NCBI GenBank assembly: GCA_018340805.1
Contig: JACMZG010001913.1
Location: forward strand, 15,547,987 to 15,611,986
DNA: 64,000 nucleotides
Source: Microvelia longipes
Taxonomy: Eukaryota; Arthropoda; Insecta; Hemiptera; Veliidae
Reading direction: 5' to 3'
Under the pieces are notes generated by a model. That model was not told where the DNA came from, did not search any database, and saw only the letters and a list, made by a program, of their open reading frames with translations. Numbering within the stretch: the first letter of the stretch is position 1; each line of letters starts with the position of its first letter. Below are positions 22,351-33,892 of the stretch, piece after piece. The position numbers were made by a program, and so were the translations under genes.

Positions 22351-22984
22351 AACGAAGAAGTCTTGCTAGTAACTCAGCAGAACACAACTCCAAACGAGGT
22401 ATCGTTATGGATCCCTTCTTAGGTGTGAGACGAGATTTAGAGGTAAGAAGAACACAACTAGTAGATGAGTGATCTCCAGTTCGAACGTAAACAACTGCCC
22501 CATACGCTAGGGCAGAGGCGTCACAAAAACCAACAAGATCGGCAGGTAGATTAGGATAAGTCCCAAGATGTCTTTTAAATTGCAAAGTCTCAAGAAGGGG
22601 TAACTGCTTAACAAAAGTGTTCCATCTAGAAACAATATTAGATGACTCAGCAGGTATGTCATCCCAACCAAGATTTAAATCCCACATCTCTCTAATAATT
22701 ATTTTAGCAACGACAGTGATAGGGCTAACAAAGCCAGTAGGATCAAATATTCGACCCAAGAGTGAAAGCATATGACGCTTAGTACAGTCTAAATCGGGAA
22801 TTTTTACATGAAAACAAAATACATCAGTTTTAGCAGACCACTGTAGCCCCAATATTTTTATAGTATCGTCTGGGTTAAAATTTAAATGAAATGATAATTG
22901 CTTTTCCGTTGGTATTAAAAGCAAGCTCAGAAGAATTCGTACCCCATTTAACGAGTTCAAACCCTGCTTGGTGAAACATATCAA
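22253..22984 (-). pseudogene. BEL pol: RT C-terminus and RNase H
   Basis: The useful frame starts near 22900. It holds the RT thumb/connection DTIKILGLQW and SLLGRIFDPTGFVSP, typical of BEL elements. RNase H follows with LVGFCDASALAYGAV (first Asp), RLELCSAELLARLL (Glu) and IYAFSDSSVALHW (second Asp). It ends at a stop at 22253 while the integrase reading continues in another frame, so one base is lost or gained between about 22255 and 22290. RNase H removes the RNA template during reverse transcription. Confidence 0.85.
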
Positions 22985-23795
22985 CTAATTGTTGGTAAAG
23001 TTCAAAAGCTTCTTCTGCTGAAGAAACTGAGGTACCCAGATCATCAACGAAAAAGTCACGTTTAGCAACAGCAGCTGCTATAGGATATTGTTCAGCAGAA
23101 TCATCGGCAACTCGCTGAACAGTGCGTATCGCAAGATATGGAGAGGGGCGCACGCCAAAAGTTACAGTGTTTAATTCATATGAACATATTTCACTATCAG
23201 GACTGAACCGCCATAAAATTTTCTGATATTTGCGGTGTTCAGGGTGTACCCAAATTTGTCTGAACATTTGCTTAAGATCGGCGGTAATAGCAATTTCAAA
23301 CAATCTTAAGCGTAGTAAAATGCTGCACAAGTCAGAATGTAATTTAGGGCCAGTGTGTAAAATTGAATTTAAAGAGTAACCAGAGCTAGTACTAGAGCTA
23401 GCATTCCAAACTACCCTTAATTTAGTTGAAACACTGTCTGGTTTTAAGACACAGTGGTGAGGAAGATAGCAGCCATCAGAAAAGGAGCTATCAGTCAAAG
23501 ACATGTGGCCTTGGGCTTCATAATCTTTAAGAAATTCATGGTACATTTTCTTCTTTTCGGGATCCCTCTCTAATTGCTTTTCTAAGTTTAAAAGTCTAGA
23601 ACGGGCACAAGACCAAGAATCACCGAGTAAAGAAGTGTCATATTTAAATGGAAGCGCAACAGAATAGCGACCATCTGCGGTTCTACAAGTAGTTTTTTGA
23701 TAAATAGCCTCACATTCATCAAGATGTGAGGAACTAGCCTTATCTGAAGAAGGGATGTCTTCGAGAGACCAAAAGTTAGAGACTAACTCAGTCAA
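22875..23795 (-). pseudogene. BEL pol: reverse transcriptase
   Basis: About 306 codons. The start NFWSLEDIPSS is the usual BEL pol segment after the protease. RT motifs follow: RVVWNAS, ITADLKQMFRQIWVHPEHR (motif A, Asp), TFGVRPSPYLA (motif B) and FFVDDLGTSV at about 23040-23061. The last is the catalytic box, with Phe where most RTs have Tyr, as is common in BEL. The frame leaves the family after LVKWGTNSSE, near a TTTT run at about 22910, and continues in the frame of the RNase H segment. The ATG at 23793 is in mid-protein and is not a true start. Confidence 0.9.
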
Positions 23796-23806
23796 TGATT
23801 TTTCTT

Positions 23807-25100
23807 CTACAGTAGTACAGAAAACATGAGGCGTTTCATTTGAATTAGAATCGCAATGTCCAATAAAATATATCCTAACACGGATTGGAGTGCTACTGGT
23901 GTATTAGGAGGACCAGCAATAATGCCTGCGGTTAAAAGATAAGGAAATATAGAAGCACCTAATACGATATTAATTTTACATGGAGTATGCCCATCCGCTA
24001 GAGGGATGCCTTTTAGATGAGGAAAAGCAGAAAAATCGTTAGGTATAGAAGGTAATTTACCAGTAGCAGTATCTAAAACATAGGCTTCGATATGATACTC
24101 TGTATCATCATATTTTGACATGAAAGTCAAAGAAGTTTTATATCGGATAGGATTAGAAATATTTCCGATACCATTAACTGAAGAAATAAATTTTTGTTTG
24201 GGTAAATGTAAATAATTACAACAATCAGTGGTGATAAGGTTAGGTTGAGAAGCAGTATCTAATAAGCATCTCACCAAGTGCCACTTATCAGATTTAGGAT
24301 CTTTTACTCTAACCTGAGCGGTAGATAATAAAACAGAAGAAGTATTGTAAGTAGTTAGAGCTTGACTAGGACTGCTGGTAGGTAAAGAAGAAGTAACAGA
24401 CACAGCAACAATACCAGAGTCATTATTAGGGTCCAATCGAACAGACGGGTTTTCAGATTTATTTGATTTCTGAATAGGCGGAGGTGTAGTAACATTATTA
24501 GTCTGATCGGAAGTGTCAGGCTTATTAAAATGTAAAAGAATGATGAAATTTAGAGTGACATCGTGAGCAAGCAGACTTGTAAGTAGTACGAGTGTAGCCG
24601 AGTAGACAGGCATGATAAGCAAAGCGCTTTACTTTTTGCTAAACTATATCTTTCCTTAGGCGAGAGACGCCTAAACTGAGGACAAAAGTAAACTGCATGT
24701 TGCTCTTTTGAGCAAATAACACAATGACTATTTGATGGTTTATTGACTACAAAAGACTGAGATGATTTACTACCAGATATACTGGGTTTGTAAGTTTTAA
24801 CATTAGAATGGCTGGCAGCATAAGAGTCAGTTCTCGATATTAGTTTAGCATGATCTTTTATAAAAGTGAGTAAATTATAAAAAGTAGGTATTTGAGATGT
24901 GACGTTGGTAATATCAACTAAAGAATCTGATTTTAAAACAGATTTATAATAGAGTTCAAAATGTTTTACAGTTTCGGGATGAAGTTTATTCAGAGCTATA
25001 TGTAATAAAATAAAATCAGTGGTATCAGCAAGTTTAAGAGATTTGAAAGCCTCGGCTGAGGAAGCGAAGTCCTGTAGGAATTTATCTAAGTTAACCGCAG
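23807..25100 (-). pseudogene. BEL gag-pol: zinc knuckle and aspartic protease (DUF1758)
   Basis: Around 24730-24610 the minus strand gives CVICSKEQHAVYFC, a C-x2-C-x4-H-x4-C knuckle, then CPQFRRLSPKERYSLAKSK and a second Cys/His cluster (CSRCHSKFHH, near 24550). These lie in different frames, with shifts near 24610 and 24530. The protease reads from about 24500 to 23860. WHLVRCLLDTASQPNLI is its active site, Asp-Thr-Ala, which is normal for BEL, and VLGASIFPYLL follows. The frame ATG at 24620 lies in the knuckle region and is not the true start. The protease matures Gag and Pol. A further shift near 23880 separates it from RT. Confidence 0.8.
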
Positions 25101-25789
25101 ATTCTTTATTTAAACATTTAAAATCTAAAATTTATTTAAGTATAAAGAGGCAAGAGCTCTTTGGTCTTGAAATCGATCGACCAAAGTATCCCAGATCAAT
25201 TTAAAATTAGCAGGTTGAGCTGATATACCACTTATCATATCAAGAGCTTTACCAGAAAGCTTCCCTGCTATGCAGCGGATACGGTCTGAATCATTTAATT
25301 CAGTATTATTGACCACAGAATCTAAAAAAGTTTGATAAATAAGTTCCATTCTTTTGGATCACCAGAAAACGACGGAAGTTCTAACTTAGGGTAACGAAAT
25401 TGTAAAGTTTTTTGAGAGTTATTACTATTGGATGAGCAACTTTCATTATTAGGCTGAGAGGAGTGAGATTTACGTAATAAATCGTCTTTACATTTTATTA
25501 TAGTACAATAAATCTCATCAAAAGAATTAAGCGGCTGAAAATCTAAAGTTTTCATCGGTACATATTCTAAATTAAGCCCATTAATGGTGTCAATAATGTT
25601 GTTAAATTCAGCACGAGTAGATTCTAAACTGCCACATCTTATAAGAAAGTTTTCTTTCGATTTTACATCGGTTGTAACCTTAGGTATAAGATCAAAAGTA
25701 TTTTGTAAGCGCAGGAAAAGATTTTCCTTTTTCTTGGTATAGAAACTTATTTTGGCGTCAAGTTTCTTATTGTTTTCTTCAGTACCCAT
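25101..25789 (-). pseudogene. BEL gag (DUF1759 type)
   Basis: Starts MGTEENNKKLDAKISFY at 25789, which is the likely true gag start because it is the first ATG after the 5' LTR that opens a long frame. LELPSFSGDPKEW near 25370 is the hallmark of BEL gag. The frame closes at 25322 and continues from 25349 in another frame with RIRCIAGKLSGKALDMI and WDTLVDRF, then closes at 25125 beside an AAATTTT run and resumes one frame over. Gag forms the particle in which reverse transcription occurs. Confidence 0.85.
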
Positions 25790-26282
25790 CTTAGTAGCGA
25801 AAGAATTGAAAAAGTATTAATATTAAAAAATTAATTAAAATTCAAAATTAAAATGCAAGTCACGAAAAGTAAGCAAAAGTCAAAATTTAAGATTTTGGCG
25901 AGTGACCATTCAAATAAAAGATCAAAATGAAACAAAATGAATGGTGTAAAAAACTCCGCGATCTGAAGTATCTGACGCGAGTTATAAGCGTTGAAAGTTT
26001 GATGTAAAAAAGAGCGTAATTTAAAGTAATAAAATCGATAAAAATATTAAAATTATAAAGATTTATTTTTATATGAAAACAATAAAAGTTTATAGTTAAA
26101 AAATAGTTAAGGGTCCAAGAGGACAGATAAAGAAATACAATGCAGTTAAGAGACAGAGTATTAGCGTACCCAGATTCGTATAGTCTAAAACCTGGAACTA
26201 TAACTTTCATCCAACAATTAAAAACCAACAACTTTTCCCGAAATAAAATTTAATTTTAAAATAATCAATAAGTTCAAATAAT
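25790..26282 (-). other. BEL 5' leader between primer site and gag
   Basis: About 490 bp of AT-rich sequence without domain similarity. Frames such as 25887-26231 look like chance. It should contain packaging and dimerisation signals, which I cannot define. Confidence 0.6.
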
Positions 26283-26300
26283 ATCCGCAAGAAGCGACCA
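26283..26300 (-). promoter_or_regulatory. Primer-binding site candidate
   Basis: Three bases inside the 5' LTR the minus strand reads TGGTCGCTTCTTGCGG. TGG pairs with the CCA end of a tRNA primer. Which tRNA cannot be told here. Confidence 0.6.
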
Positions 26301-26303
26301 AAA

Positions 26304-26711
26304 TGTTAACGCAGAGTATAAAGAGGACTGTATTTTTAGCGGTAATATAATAAAAAATGCTACTTACATTTGTAGAAATCTTTACGTACTTTATAAAAAG
26401 ACGATATTTAAAAGGAAGGAGTTGGTATTTTGGTAGGAGGTGAAAAGGAAGATGAAGGAGTCAGCTTGGCTGTTATAACGAAATTTAAGTATATAATGAC
26501 GAGCGTGGCGGTAATTAAGTAATTAATTAATTAATAGAAAGTATAAGGCGGGTTTGAGTCATATGATATAAACAATAACGCACGGTACCGTGAGCGAATG
26601 CAGACTAAACTCGCTAGAATAAACTATACTCTGTCTCTTCTAAATAATAATAAAGCTAAAATACCTAAAAGATAATAATCAAAATAAACATCTAATCTAG
26701 CTGCTTCAACA
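26304..26711 (-). repeat. 5' LTR of the BEL element
   Basis: 408 bp and near-identical to 19825-20234. Differences seen: GGG to GG near 26433, AAA to AA near 26456, and one A-to-G change near 26471. It should carry the promoter and polyadenylation signals of the element. Confidence 0.95.
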
Positions 26712-27140
26712 TATATATATATATTCATGACTACAATACATACTTCTTTTGAATAAATGACAAAAGAAGAAAAACATTTCCAATGAAAGTAGACATGTTT
26801 AAAATCACCATTAACCAGTAAGTTTCGGGATATTTGTCTTAGGGAATTGGCTATAAAAAAGACAGCAGACCTTTTATAGCCCAAATTATTTTAAATTAAC
26901 GGTTTGTCTTTTAATTCATCTGAGAATCCACCAGTTGGTTGCAATTAAGTGGCTCTGTGGTTGGTAAAAATGGATAAGAAAGGAAGACTATTCCCGCTAA
27001 AAAGCGGGGCTTGTAGCGTATGTATGGGAAGGTTTCAATAGGAGTCTCAACACAGATCCACGGCAACAAAGAGGTGAATAAAATTAGTTCTTATATTCCC
27101 GCCATTTTTGGTAGGGAGAAGTTAGGAAGGAACTTAGCTA
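26712..27140. other. AT-rich flank, no gene seen
   Basis: Begins with the TA tract that flanks the retrotransposon. No further feature. Confidence 0.45.
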
Positions 27141-27143
27141 ATT

Positions 27144-27340
27144 AAGTCCCAAAAGGTAACGCCTCTAAAATACATCGTTGTCCCGTAATAAATGAAATCC
27201 CAAAAGATAACACCTCTAAAATCCACCGTTGTCTCATAATAAATTTAAGTCCCAAAAGGTAACGCCTCTAAAATCCACCGTTGTCCCATAATAAATTTAA
27301 GGCCCATAAGATAACGCCTCTGCAATCCACCGTTGATTTA
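27144..27340 (+). repeat. 52-bp tandem repeat, 4 copies
   Basis: Units start near 27144, 27195, 27247 and 27299, each CCCAAAAGGTAACGCCTCTA and ATCCACCGTTGTC. Confidence 0.85.
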
Positions 27341-27985
27341 ATAGACAGAGATAAATCCACTGTGTGAAGTAATTCCACCCACTGGTGAATTTTAGGTAAA
27401 TTAAAAGACCAACCGTAAGTCACAGATTCATATTAAAACCTCTGTGAACCATAACACCAAGTAACCTTGAAATTTTTAAACATATTAAGTGTCTTAGGTA
27501 ACCTTTTTCAATAACGTTAGTGTTAAATTAAATTGAGAAAACTGACCAGCTGAAATTGGTCCAAGAACATGTTACCCTTATTAAACTCACCACCTACTCG
27601 AGGTTTGACATCACCAACTTATTTATCCTCCCACCGTGTTATGACTTAATTGAACAATAAAACAAAACCTCGTACTTTCAAATATGAATAAAACTCAATT
27701 TATTTGAATCGTTTCAACGCCTACCCATTTAGTTTTATATTACGTAATACTGTTACGCATTTAAATGCTTATACCTTAAGAGTGTTGTGTCTTGGCGATT
27801 CGATTAATCGGTAAGAATTTGCCTGAACTCTATATCACTTTATAGACTTCTCTAATATTGATCTCAGATATGGACTTTTTAAAAATCAAGTACGGGGTAC
27901 CCACTTTTTGCCAAAAGCTTAATTTGGTATTGGTATCTTTGGTCTCGCCACGCTCAACCTTGGAATCATTTAGGTAACCGATTTT
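27341..27985. other. No gene seen
   Basis: Slightly less AT-rich sequence without a coding frame or repeat boundary that I could define. Confidence 0.4.
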
Positions 27986-28659
27986 CTTTCTTTAACATTT
28001 TTTATTGATTATTACAACAACAATTATGATTGTTCCAAGTATTAGAGTTAAATGGTTTTAGTGGCTCGAGAGACTTGGTAGAAAAATAAATCCAGCGATC
28101 GAACTCAGGCGGGAGGAATTAAAATGAGTAAAAATATAGTGTTAAATAGATTTAATTAATTTGTAGAAGATAAATAATAATAATAATAATAAGATGGATA
28201 AAAATAGTAATAATAGTTAAGAAATACTTAAATGAAATAATAATATTACTAATATTTAAAATGAAAGATAAGATAGGAAACTTGAAAAGAAAGAAGAAGA
28301 AGGAAAAAGAAAATATAACCTAATAATAATAATAATAAAACCTAAAGAGCCAGCAGTCTCTGACAGCTAAGGTCAACCGAATTTCTAAGTTTTGGCACCT
28401 TATGTACATTTTAAGCTTCGAAAATTATTATAACTGATAGCCATTCAATCATTTTATACCAAAAAATTTTTACGTCTACAAAAGCCTTAAAACTACCTCC
28501 GGTCACATTGGGCTACCTACATTATTTATTAATGTCTATCCTTTAAATGAATTATAGCAAAGTATTTTAAAATTGCATTATACGTTTTGCGTTGGTGATG
28601 GTCCGTAAGAACTGCAATTGGTTGAAAAAATAGCATAATTCAATTTTGTTGATCCATTG

Positions 28660-29010
28660 GATCACCTGTAGATGTTTATTTGTGTCAAACTTCAACTCGA
28701 TCGATTAAATTTTCGATTTTAAACATTTTAAAAAAAAAATTTAATGACTTAGTGGAAATAGGTTATTGTATTCTGAAAAATATCATCTTTCCGGGCAGGA
28801 CTAGACCTAAATTTCGAATTTTTGTGCCAAGATTCAACTTTTTAACATAAAAACAGCGCTAGTTATGCAAAGCAAAGACAGATAGGCATACCAACACACA
28901 GCATGGTGGAAACCAATTAAAACGTCATAAAAATGCCTGAAGCTGATAATTATAAGAAAATCTTGGTTTCGTGCTAAGGGCGAAGACAATAATTTTCCTT
29001 ATACCTCCAA
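28660..29010 (-). repeat. Dispersed repeat R1, reverse copy
   Basis: AAAGACAGATAGGCATACCA, AAAATGCCTGAAGCTGATAAT and TTTCGTGCTAAGGGCGAAG are diverged reverse complements of the family marks. Confidence 0.5.
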
Positions 29011-29549
29011 AAAAATCTGTTAAAAAGACTATTTCTCTTTTAAATCTCAAACGGGTTTCATTTCTATTTAATTAAATTTTTCCTGGCCTTTTGACAACAA
29101 AAGAAAAATAAACTTAATTTTTATACATTTTTTTTTTGTCAACGGGTTTTGTATAAACCATAAAAAAAGCAATGTATGGTAGGAGTCGAAACCGAAATAT
29201 AAAAGAAAGTCACTTGTTTTATTTATATAAGCAATATCCCTGTGGGACCCCAGCCTCCTGGGCTCACCCTAAGCTCTAGAAGCTTTTCATGGAAAATACT
29301 TTTCTCGCTTTTTTACTATTTTGTTTTGTATTGTCCGACCATCGTATGTTATATTTTTCTGTTTAAATATTATTTAACCTTATTATTGCTTTCTATTGTC
29401 TAACTTTGTAATCTAAACCTAAATTTTCTCCCTAATTATCTGGCTTAGAGATTATATCAGACCTAAATTGTTTTTTACCACGATGACTTTTTAATATATT
29501 TTATCTCCAGACGTGTATAATGTAAAGTATATTGACAAGTTTTTAGGGA

Positions 29550-29830
29550 GTAAAGAAGCACTTTTCACTCCCAAGGGAGAAAAAGTTCATTTTCACTCCC
29601 TTGGGAGTAAAAAGTTACCTTTTCTCCCTTGGGAATAAAAAGTGTTTCCTATTTTTGGGTTATTAGAGCCAATTATTTCAATTTTTTTAGGGGAGTGGAA
29701 TTTTCTAAATTTATACATGTGACCGATCAATTTCCCGGGGGATGGCACCTTACTTTTTGGTTGGGATCCGACAAAAAAAAATATTGGCCCAAAATAATCC
29801 ATTTCAGGTCAAAAGAAGTAGTTTGAAGCA
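29550..29830. repeat. R4 repeat with TCCCTTGGGAGT palindromes
   Basis: Three copies of CTCCC(T/A)(T/A)GGGA at 29570-29635, then GGGAGTGGAATTTTC and ATTTATACATGTGACCGA. These resemble the tandem units at 50790-51110 and the CTCCCT-rich DNA at 51200-51360. The frames at 29593-29826 on both strands are repeat-derived. Confidence 0.5.
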
Positions 29831-30478
29831 ATAAAAAATTGATGTTCCAAGTATTAGAGTTAAATGGTTTTAGTGACTCGAGAGACTTGGTAGAAAAATA
29901 AATTCAGCGATCGAACTCAGGCGGGAGGAATTAAAATTAGTAAAAATATAGTGTTAAAAAGATTTAATTAATTTGTAGAAGAGAAATAATAATAATAATA
30001 AGATGGATAAATAATAGTAATAATAGTTAAGAAATACTTAAATGAAATAATAATATTACTAATATTTAAAATGAAAGATAAGATAGGGAACTTGAAAAGA
30101 AAGAAGAAGAAGGGAAAAAGAAAATATAACCTAATAATAATAATTTTAGTAATATAATTATTTACTTAACTATTTCTTATCTATTTTTACTTCTTATCTA
30201 TTTTTACTATTATTTATCCATCTGATTTATTATTTATTTTTTATTTTTTTTATTTTTTATTTATTTTTTTTATTTTTTTTTTTAATTTATTTTTTTTTTT
30301 TTTATTATTATTATTATTTATCTATTTACCACTATATTTTTACTAGCTTAATTACTCCCGCCTGAGTTTAATCACTGGATTGTTTCTCTACCAAGTCTCT
30401 CAAGCCACTTAAACCATTTAACTCTAATACTTGTAACAATCATAATTGTTGTTGTATTAATCAATAAAATATGTTAAA

Positions 30479-30799
30479 AAAAAATTTAAAAAAAAAATAA
30501 TAATAATATATATTTATAGAACATATCTCGTTGACTTTCTTTCATGAAATATTTATATTTGACTTCAAAAAATCTAAATTCATTTTTTACAACTTTTTAA
30601 AATAAATAAAAACTTTGCTACCAGTGTGAGTTTGAAGAGTTTTATTTTTCTGAGTGCATTTGAAGAGGGACTGTACATAGTAAGCCCCATCTATTTAAAC
30701 GGCGTGGGAGATCTCACCCTCTTCCACGTATTGGCATTTAAAATAAAACCTAACTACGTTGTACTAAATGCTGTCCCAGCGAAAAGATCCTGCAAAAGC
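30479..30799. other. No gene seen
   Basis: AT-rich. The 127-codon frame at 30626-31009 crosses into a tRNA-like repeat and matches no family I know. Confidence 0.45.
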
Positions 30800-30990
30800 G
30801 AAAATTTCTGGCGCAGTGGTCCGCATGCTGGGTGGTGGCGCAGAGGTCCGCAATTCCTTTCGAAATGCGTGTATCCATGCTTAAAAATCCATTTCCTTGA
30901 AGTTCCGGTTTATGCTTTAGAACATGAGCAATTACTCAATTATCCAGCACTACTCGTCATGGGCGTCCGCAAGATTTTTTCCAGGGGGGA
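30800..30990 (+). repeat. tRNA-like repeat (family T3)
   Basis: CTGGCGCAGTGGTCCGCATG, AATGCGTGTATCCATGCTT, CCGGTTTATGCTTTAGAAC and GAGCAATTACTCAATT follow the same order as at 44463-44640. The start resembles a Pol III A box. Confidence 0.6.
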
Positions 30991-31179
30991 TCAAAACTGC
31001 CAATTTTAGTAAACAATAAAGTGTTGCGGGTTTAGTTTTCAGTACCCTTTGACAAAAGTCAGAGATAAGATTCCATCAAATCTCAGGAGTGGGTATTTAC
31101 TAAAATTAATTTTAATATAATGAGAGAAATAATGTAATATTTTATTTACTGTGCTTAAATAAATATTTATATCTATTTA

Positions 31180-31870
31180 GAGCTGTAGTAAGCGAAGTGA
31201 GTTCCTTCTAAAATATTGAATAACGAATTTATCCACCAAGCTAGCGAAGCAAGCCTTTATTACTAAATATAATTTTTAACTTCAACAACCTAGCAAGCGA
31301 AGCTTGTTCCTCTTAACGTATCTTATAATATACTTTAGCAATCTTGTGAGCGATGTAAACCTCTTTTTTGACATTCACAGCAAATTTTATAGCATTTATG
31401 TATGTATGTATGTAGCATTTATTTATGTATTTATTTTATAGCAAATTGTATGTATGCAAGTACGAGATTTTGTTCCTAAACGTTTCTATGGAACACGATA
31501 ACATTCTAACGCTTTATCGAATTAAAATGAAACTTGGTACGAAAATCGACTTTTTAATGTCCCAAACCCTATTGTTTTACGTGTGTGTGACGTCATTGAC
31601 CTACAATAATGACTCAGCGTAAATTTCAAATAATTATAATACTTTGAAAAATTGATTGATTGTGCTGAAATTTACACAAACACTAAAATGATAAGGTGAA
31701 CACATACATAAAGATTAAACTTTATTATCAGCATTAGTTTAGGTTTTATCGATTGACATATATGAACATTTTGTCAAAAAATCAAGTTTTTAACTATGAC
31801 AATTAGAATGGGGTCCGCATTGCAGCCCCATCGACCCCCATCGGCCCCATTCGACCGGTACGGGCGTACC
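31180..31870 (+). repeat. Diverged R1-related region with GCGAAGC motifs
   Basis: AGCGAAGTGAG, AGCGAAGCAAGCC and AAGCGAAGCTTGTTCC recur at 31190-31310. The block GTGTGACGTCATTGACCTAC, AATAATGACTCAGCG follows at 31580-31620. Order and content fit rearranged R1 copies. Confidence 0.45.
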
Positions 31871-31879
31871 GGCCGAAGC

Positions 31880-33100
31880 GATCCTCTTTTGCTCATAAGT
31901 TTTCAAGTGCTTGTTGTTCACTCTACTTTTCGTTTAGTTTATGAAATTGTTTCATTGAATTTGAGGAAATAGTTATTCTTTAATTAATATGCACGAACTT
32001 TAATAGTAGAGCTACTGATGAAAACATCAATAGAGCTTTTGTTTTCGTAATCTCAACGAATACAGCTCAAAATCGGATTCACTCGTCCCAACTGTAAGAT
32101 GATATATTACTTATTTTGAACAAAAATAATTTTAAACTAGCAATTATTCACGTGATATTTTACAAAAGATAGTGCAGACTAATAAAATAATAACTATTTA
32201 CCCCAATTCTAAGCAATAATATCATAATTTGAACGAAACGTAAGGTAAACAACAATCAAATAAAACTTTATTTTTTACTGATATCCGAACGGCTTTGCCT
32301 AAAACATTTTTTTAAAACAGGGTTGTATGACAATTTTGAGCATTGTAGGCTTAAAAATAACTCGCAATACAATGAAAACTGCTATAACTAAAAAAGGGTT
32401 TTTGAACATTTGTTACTTTTAGCATTGACCTTGATATTTGAAATGAACCAATCAACTCAACAAATTAAGTGACGTAGCTTTTTGCCGCGAATCTTACTTT
32501 TTTAAATATTACATTTTTTTTAATTGTTTTCATTTTTTTTCTTTGAAATACATTTTTTCTTACGTCGATTAACCTAAAATTTATGCATCTTTGTCATTCT
32601 ATGTAAAACCGCCCCCTGGAGCAAAAGTTAATTAATATATGTAGGAAAAATGAAAAAACCTTTTAAAGATGCCTTTTGATATGACTGGATACTCTACCAT
32701 TAAATAACATGACTAAATTACAGTCACATACAAAGCCAAATTAACGCTACTATAGTCGCACACAAACACCAATAAATAATAACAGTGTCTGTCTGTCTTT
32801 AATTAATGTGGTTAAGCGGTTTGGTAAATATGTTAGATAAACTTGTAGACGGGACACAATAATTAATCATGTCCTATTGTGGCATATGTTGTAAAACTTT
32901 ATTCTATTGTTGTAGCTTTGGACTAGACTGAATTTACTAGTATATTAAACAATGTCTTTTGTCTTTTGATCATGTTTATTTCATTAATAAGGATGTATAA
33001 GCTACATCTTTCTGGTCTAAGTTATATAATTATTAGTAAATAAGAATATTTATTAAGAAATTAATATCATATAAGTAACGTAATAAATATTAATTTAATA
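31880..33100. other. AT-rich sequence, no gene seen
   Basis: No frame, RNA gene or transposon end that I can support. Confidence 0.45.
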
Positions 33101-33106
33101 TAATAA

Positions 33107-33480
33107 TACCGAGTTCGGTAGCTCAGTGGTAGAGCACTCGTCTTTCGACCTGGAGGTCGAAGGTTCAAACCCAGCCGGGGGAGGACCTTAATATGAGGTT
33201 ATCCCTTGTACCGTTCACTCGAGAGGTCTTTAATTCAAGGCCGGCCAACCCAGCCAGGGTTTTACTTGGTTTACTTGGCTGCCGATACGCAAATGTGGGG
33301 TTGGTTCCTGTTTCATCTGAGACAAGTCTGGATCCACGTTTCCGTTGTCTCCAGCTCACGGAAATTTAAGGTTCTGCGGGCTGATAGAGATGAAGGTCGG
33401 AAAGATATAATGTGCCTTTGTATGTCCGGAAAATTAGTCAGTGAAAGTGAAGGTCGTAACACAAATAACGTTAGTGACTA
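33107..33480 (+). repeat. tRNA-derived SINE-like unit (family S1)
   Basis: GGTAGCTCAGTGGTAGAGC (33118-33136) is a textbook Pol III A box and tRNA D-arm. GGTTCAAACCC (33162-33172) is a B box. The T-arm and acceptor do not pair, so this is not a working tRNA. About 300 bp of body follows with AATTCAAGGCCGGCCAACCC. A diverged relative is at 8996-9190. Frames here are shadows. Confidence 0.75.
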
Positions 33481-33499
33481 GGAATGAAATTAACGTTAA

Positions 33500-33890
33500 C
33501 GGTTTTTGATGACAGACGTCTCCTTGTAGCGCTGCTAGTACGCACTGGCGTCGGGGTTGCCAGAGTTCTCTGTTGGGTGGCGTTGGACTAGTCAGAGCGG
33601 TGAGCCCTGCTAGAGTCTGGTGATAATAGAGGAGCTGATGAGATTGGGAGACTAGTTAAATGAGGGCAGGCTAACTGAGACTAATGTGTGATTAGAGAAG
33701 CTAGTAAGACTCGATGAACTAAGCACACTGTTTTGGACTGGCAGTCGGTGTTGGCCTAGCGGTGAGCCTAGCCTGAGTCTAGATGAACTAGGTGAGCACA
33801 CTGTGAGCTAGTCGCGGCTTTAGCCTGAGCTGTGAGTTTGGATAGAGTCTGATTGGGCTAGTGAAACTGGGCATACTGAGGACTAGTCAT
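33500..33890 (+). repeat. Degenerate minisatellite between two SINEs
   Basis: Recurring GGACTAGTC, GGTGAGCC, CTAG(C)CTGAGTCT, GATGAACTA and GCACACTGT with a rough 70-bp spacing. The base composition is much richer in G than the surroundings. Confidence 0.55.
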
Positions 33891-33892
33891 AT

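Larger units (their letters stand above)
19825..26711 (-). mobile_element. BEL/Pao LTR retrotransposon, full length
   Basis: A 6.9-kb element read on the minus strand, bounded by LTRs that begin TG and end CA. In coding order it holds gag, CCHC knuckle, aspartic protease, reverse transcriptase, RNase H, integrase and DUF5641. This is the BEL/Pao order and domain type, and there is no env. LTRs differ by one substitution and two homopolymer-length changes, so the insertion is young. The coding region is split by about seven single-base frameshifts, mostly next to T or A runs. Either the copy has decayed unusually fast, or many breaks are sequencing indels. Confidence 0.95.
27991..30478. mobile_element. 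Inverted-repeat element with ~330-bp arms and an extra internal copy
   Basis: 27991-28330 reads ...ACAACAACAATTATGATTGTTCCAAG, TTAGAGTTAAATGG and GCGGGAGGAATTAA followed by AAT-type repeats. It returns as its reverse complement at about 30160-30478 and as a direct copy at 29841-30145. The inner pair 29841-30145 / 30160-30455 could fold into one long hairpin. Between 28660 and 29010 lies a reverse R1 copy. No transposase remnant was seen. Confidence 0.6.

Noticed and set aside
30626..31009. 127-codon plus-strand frame
   Set aside because: Its second half lies in the tRNA-like T3 repeat, and no family is recognised.
33107..33180. S1 head as a functional tRNA gene
   Set aside because: D-arm is good but the anticodon, T and acceptor stems do not pair.
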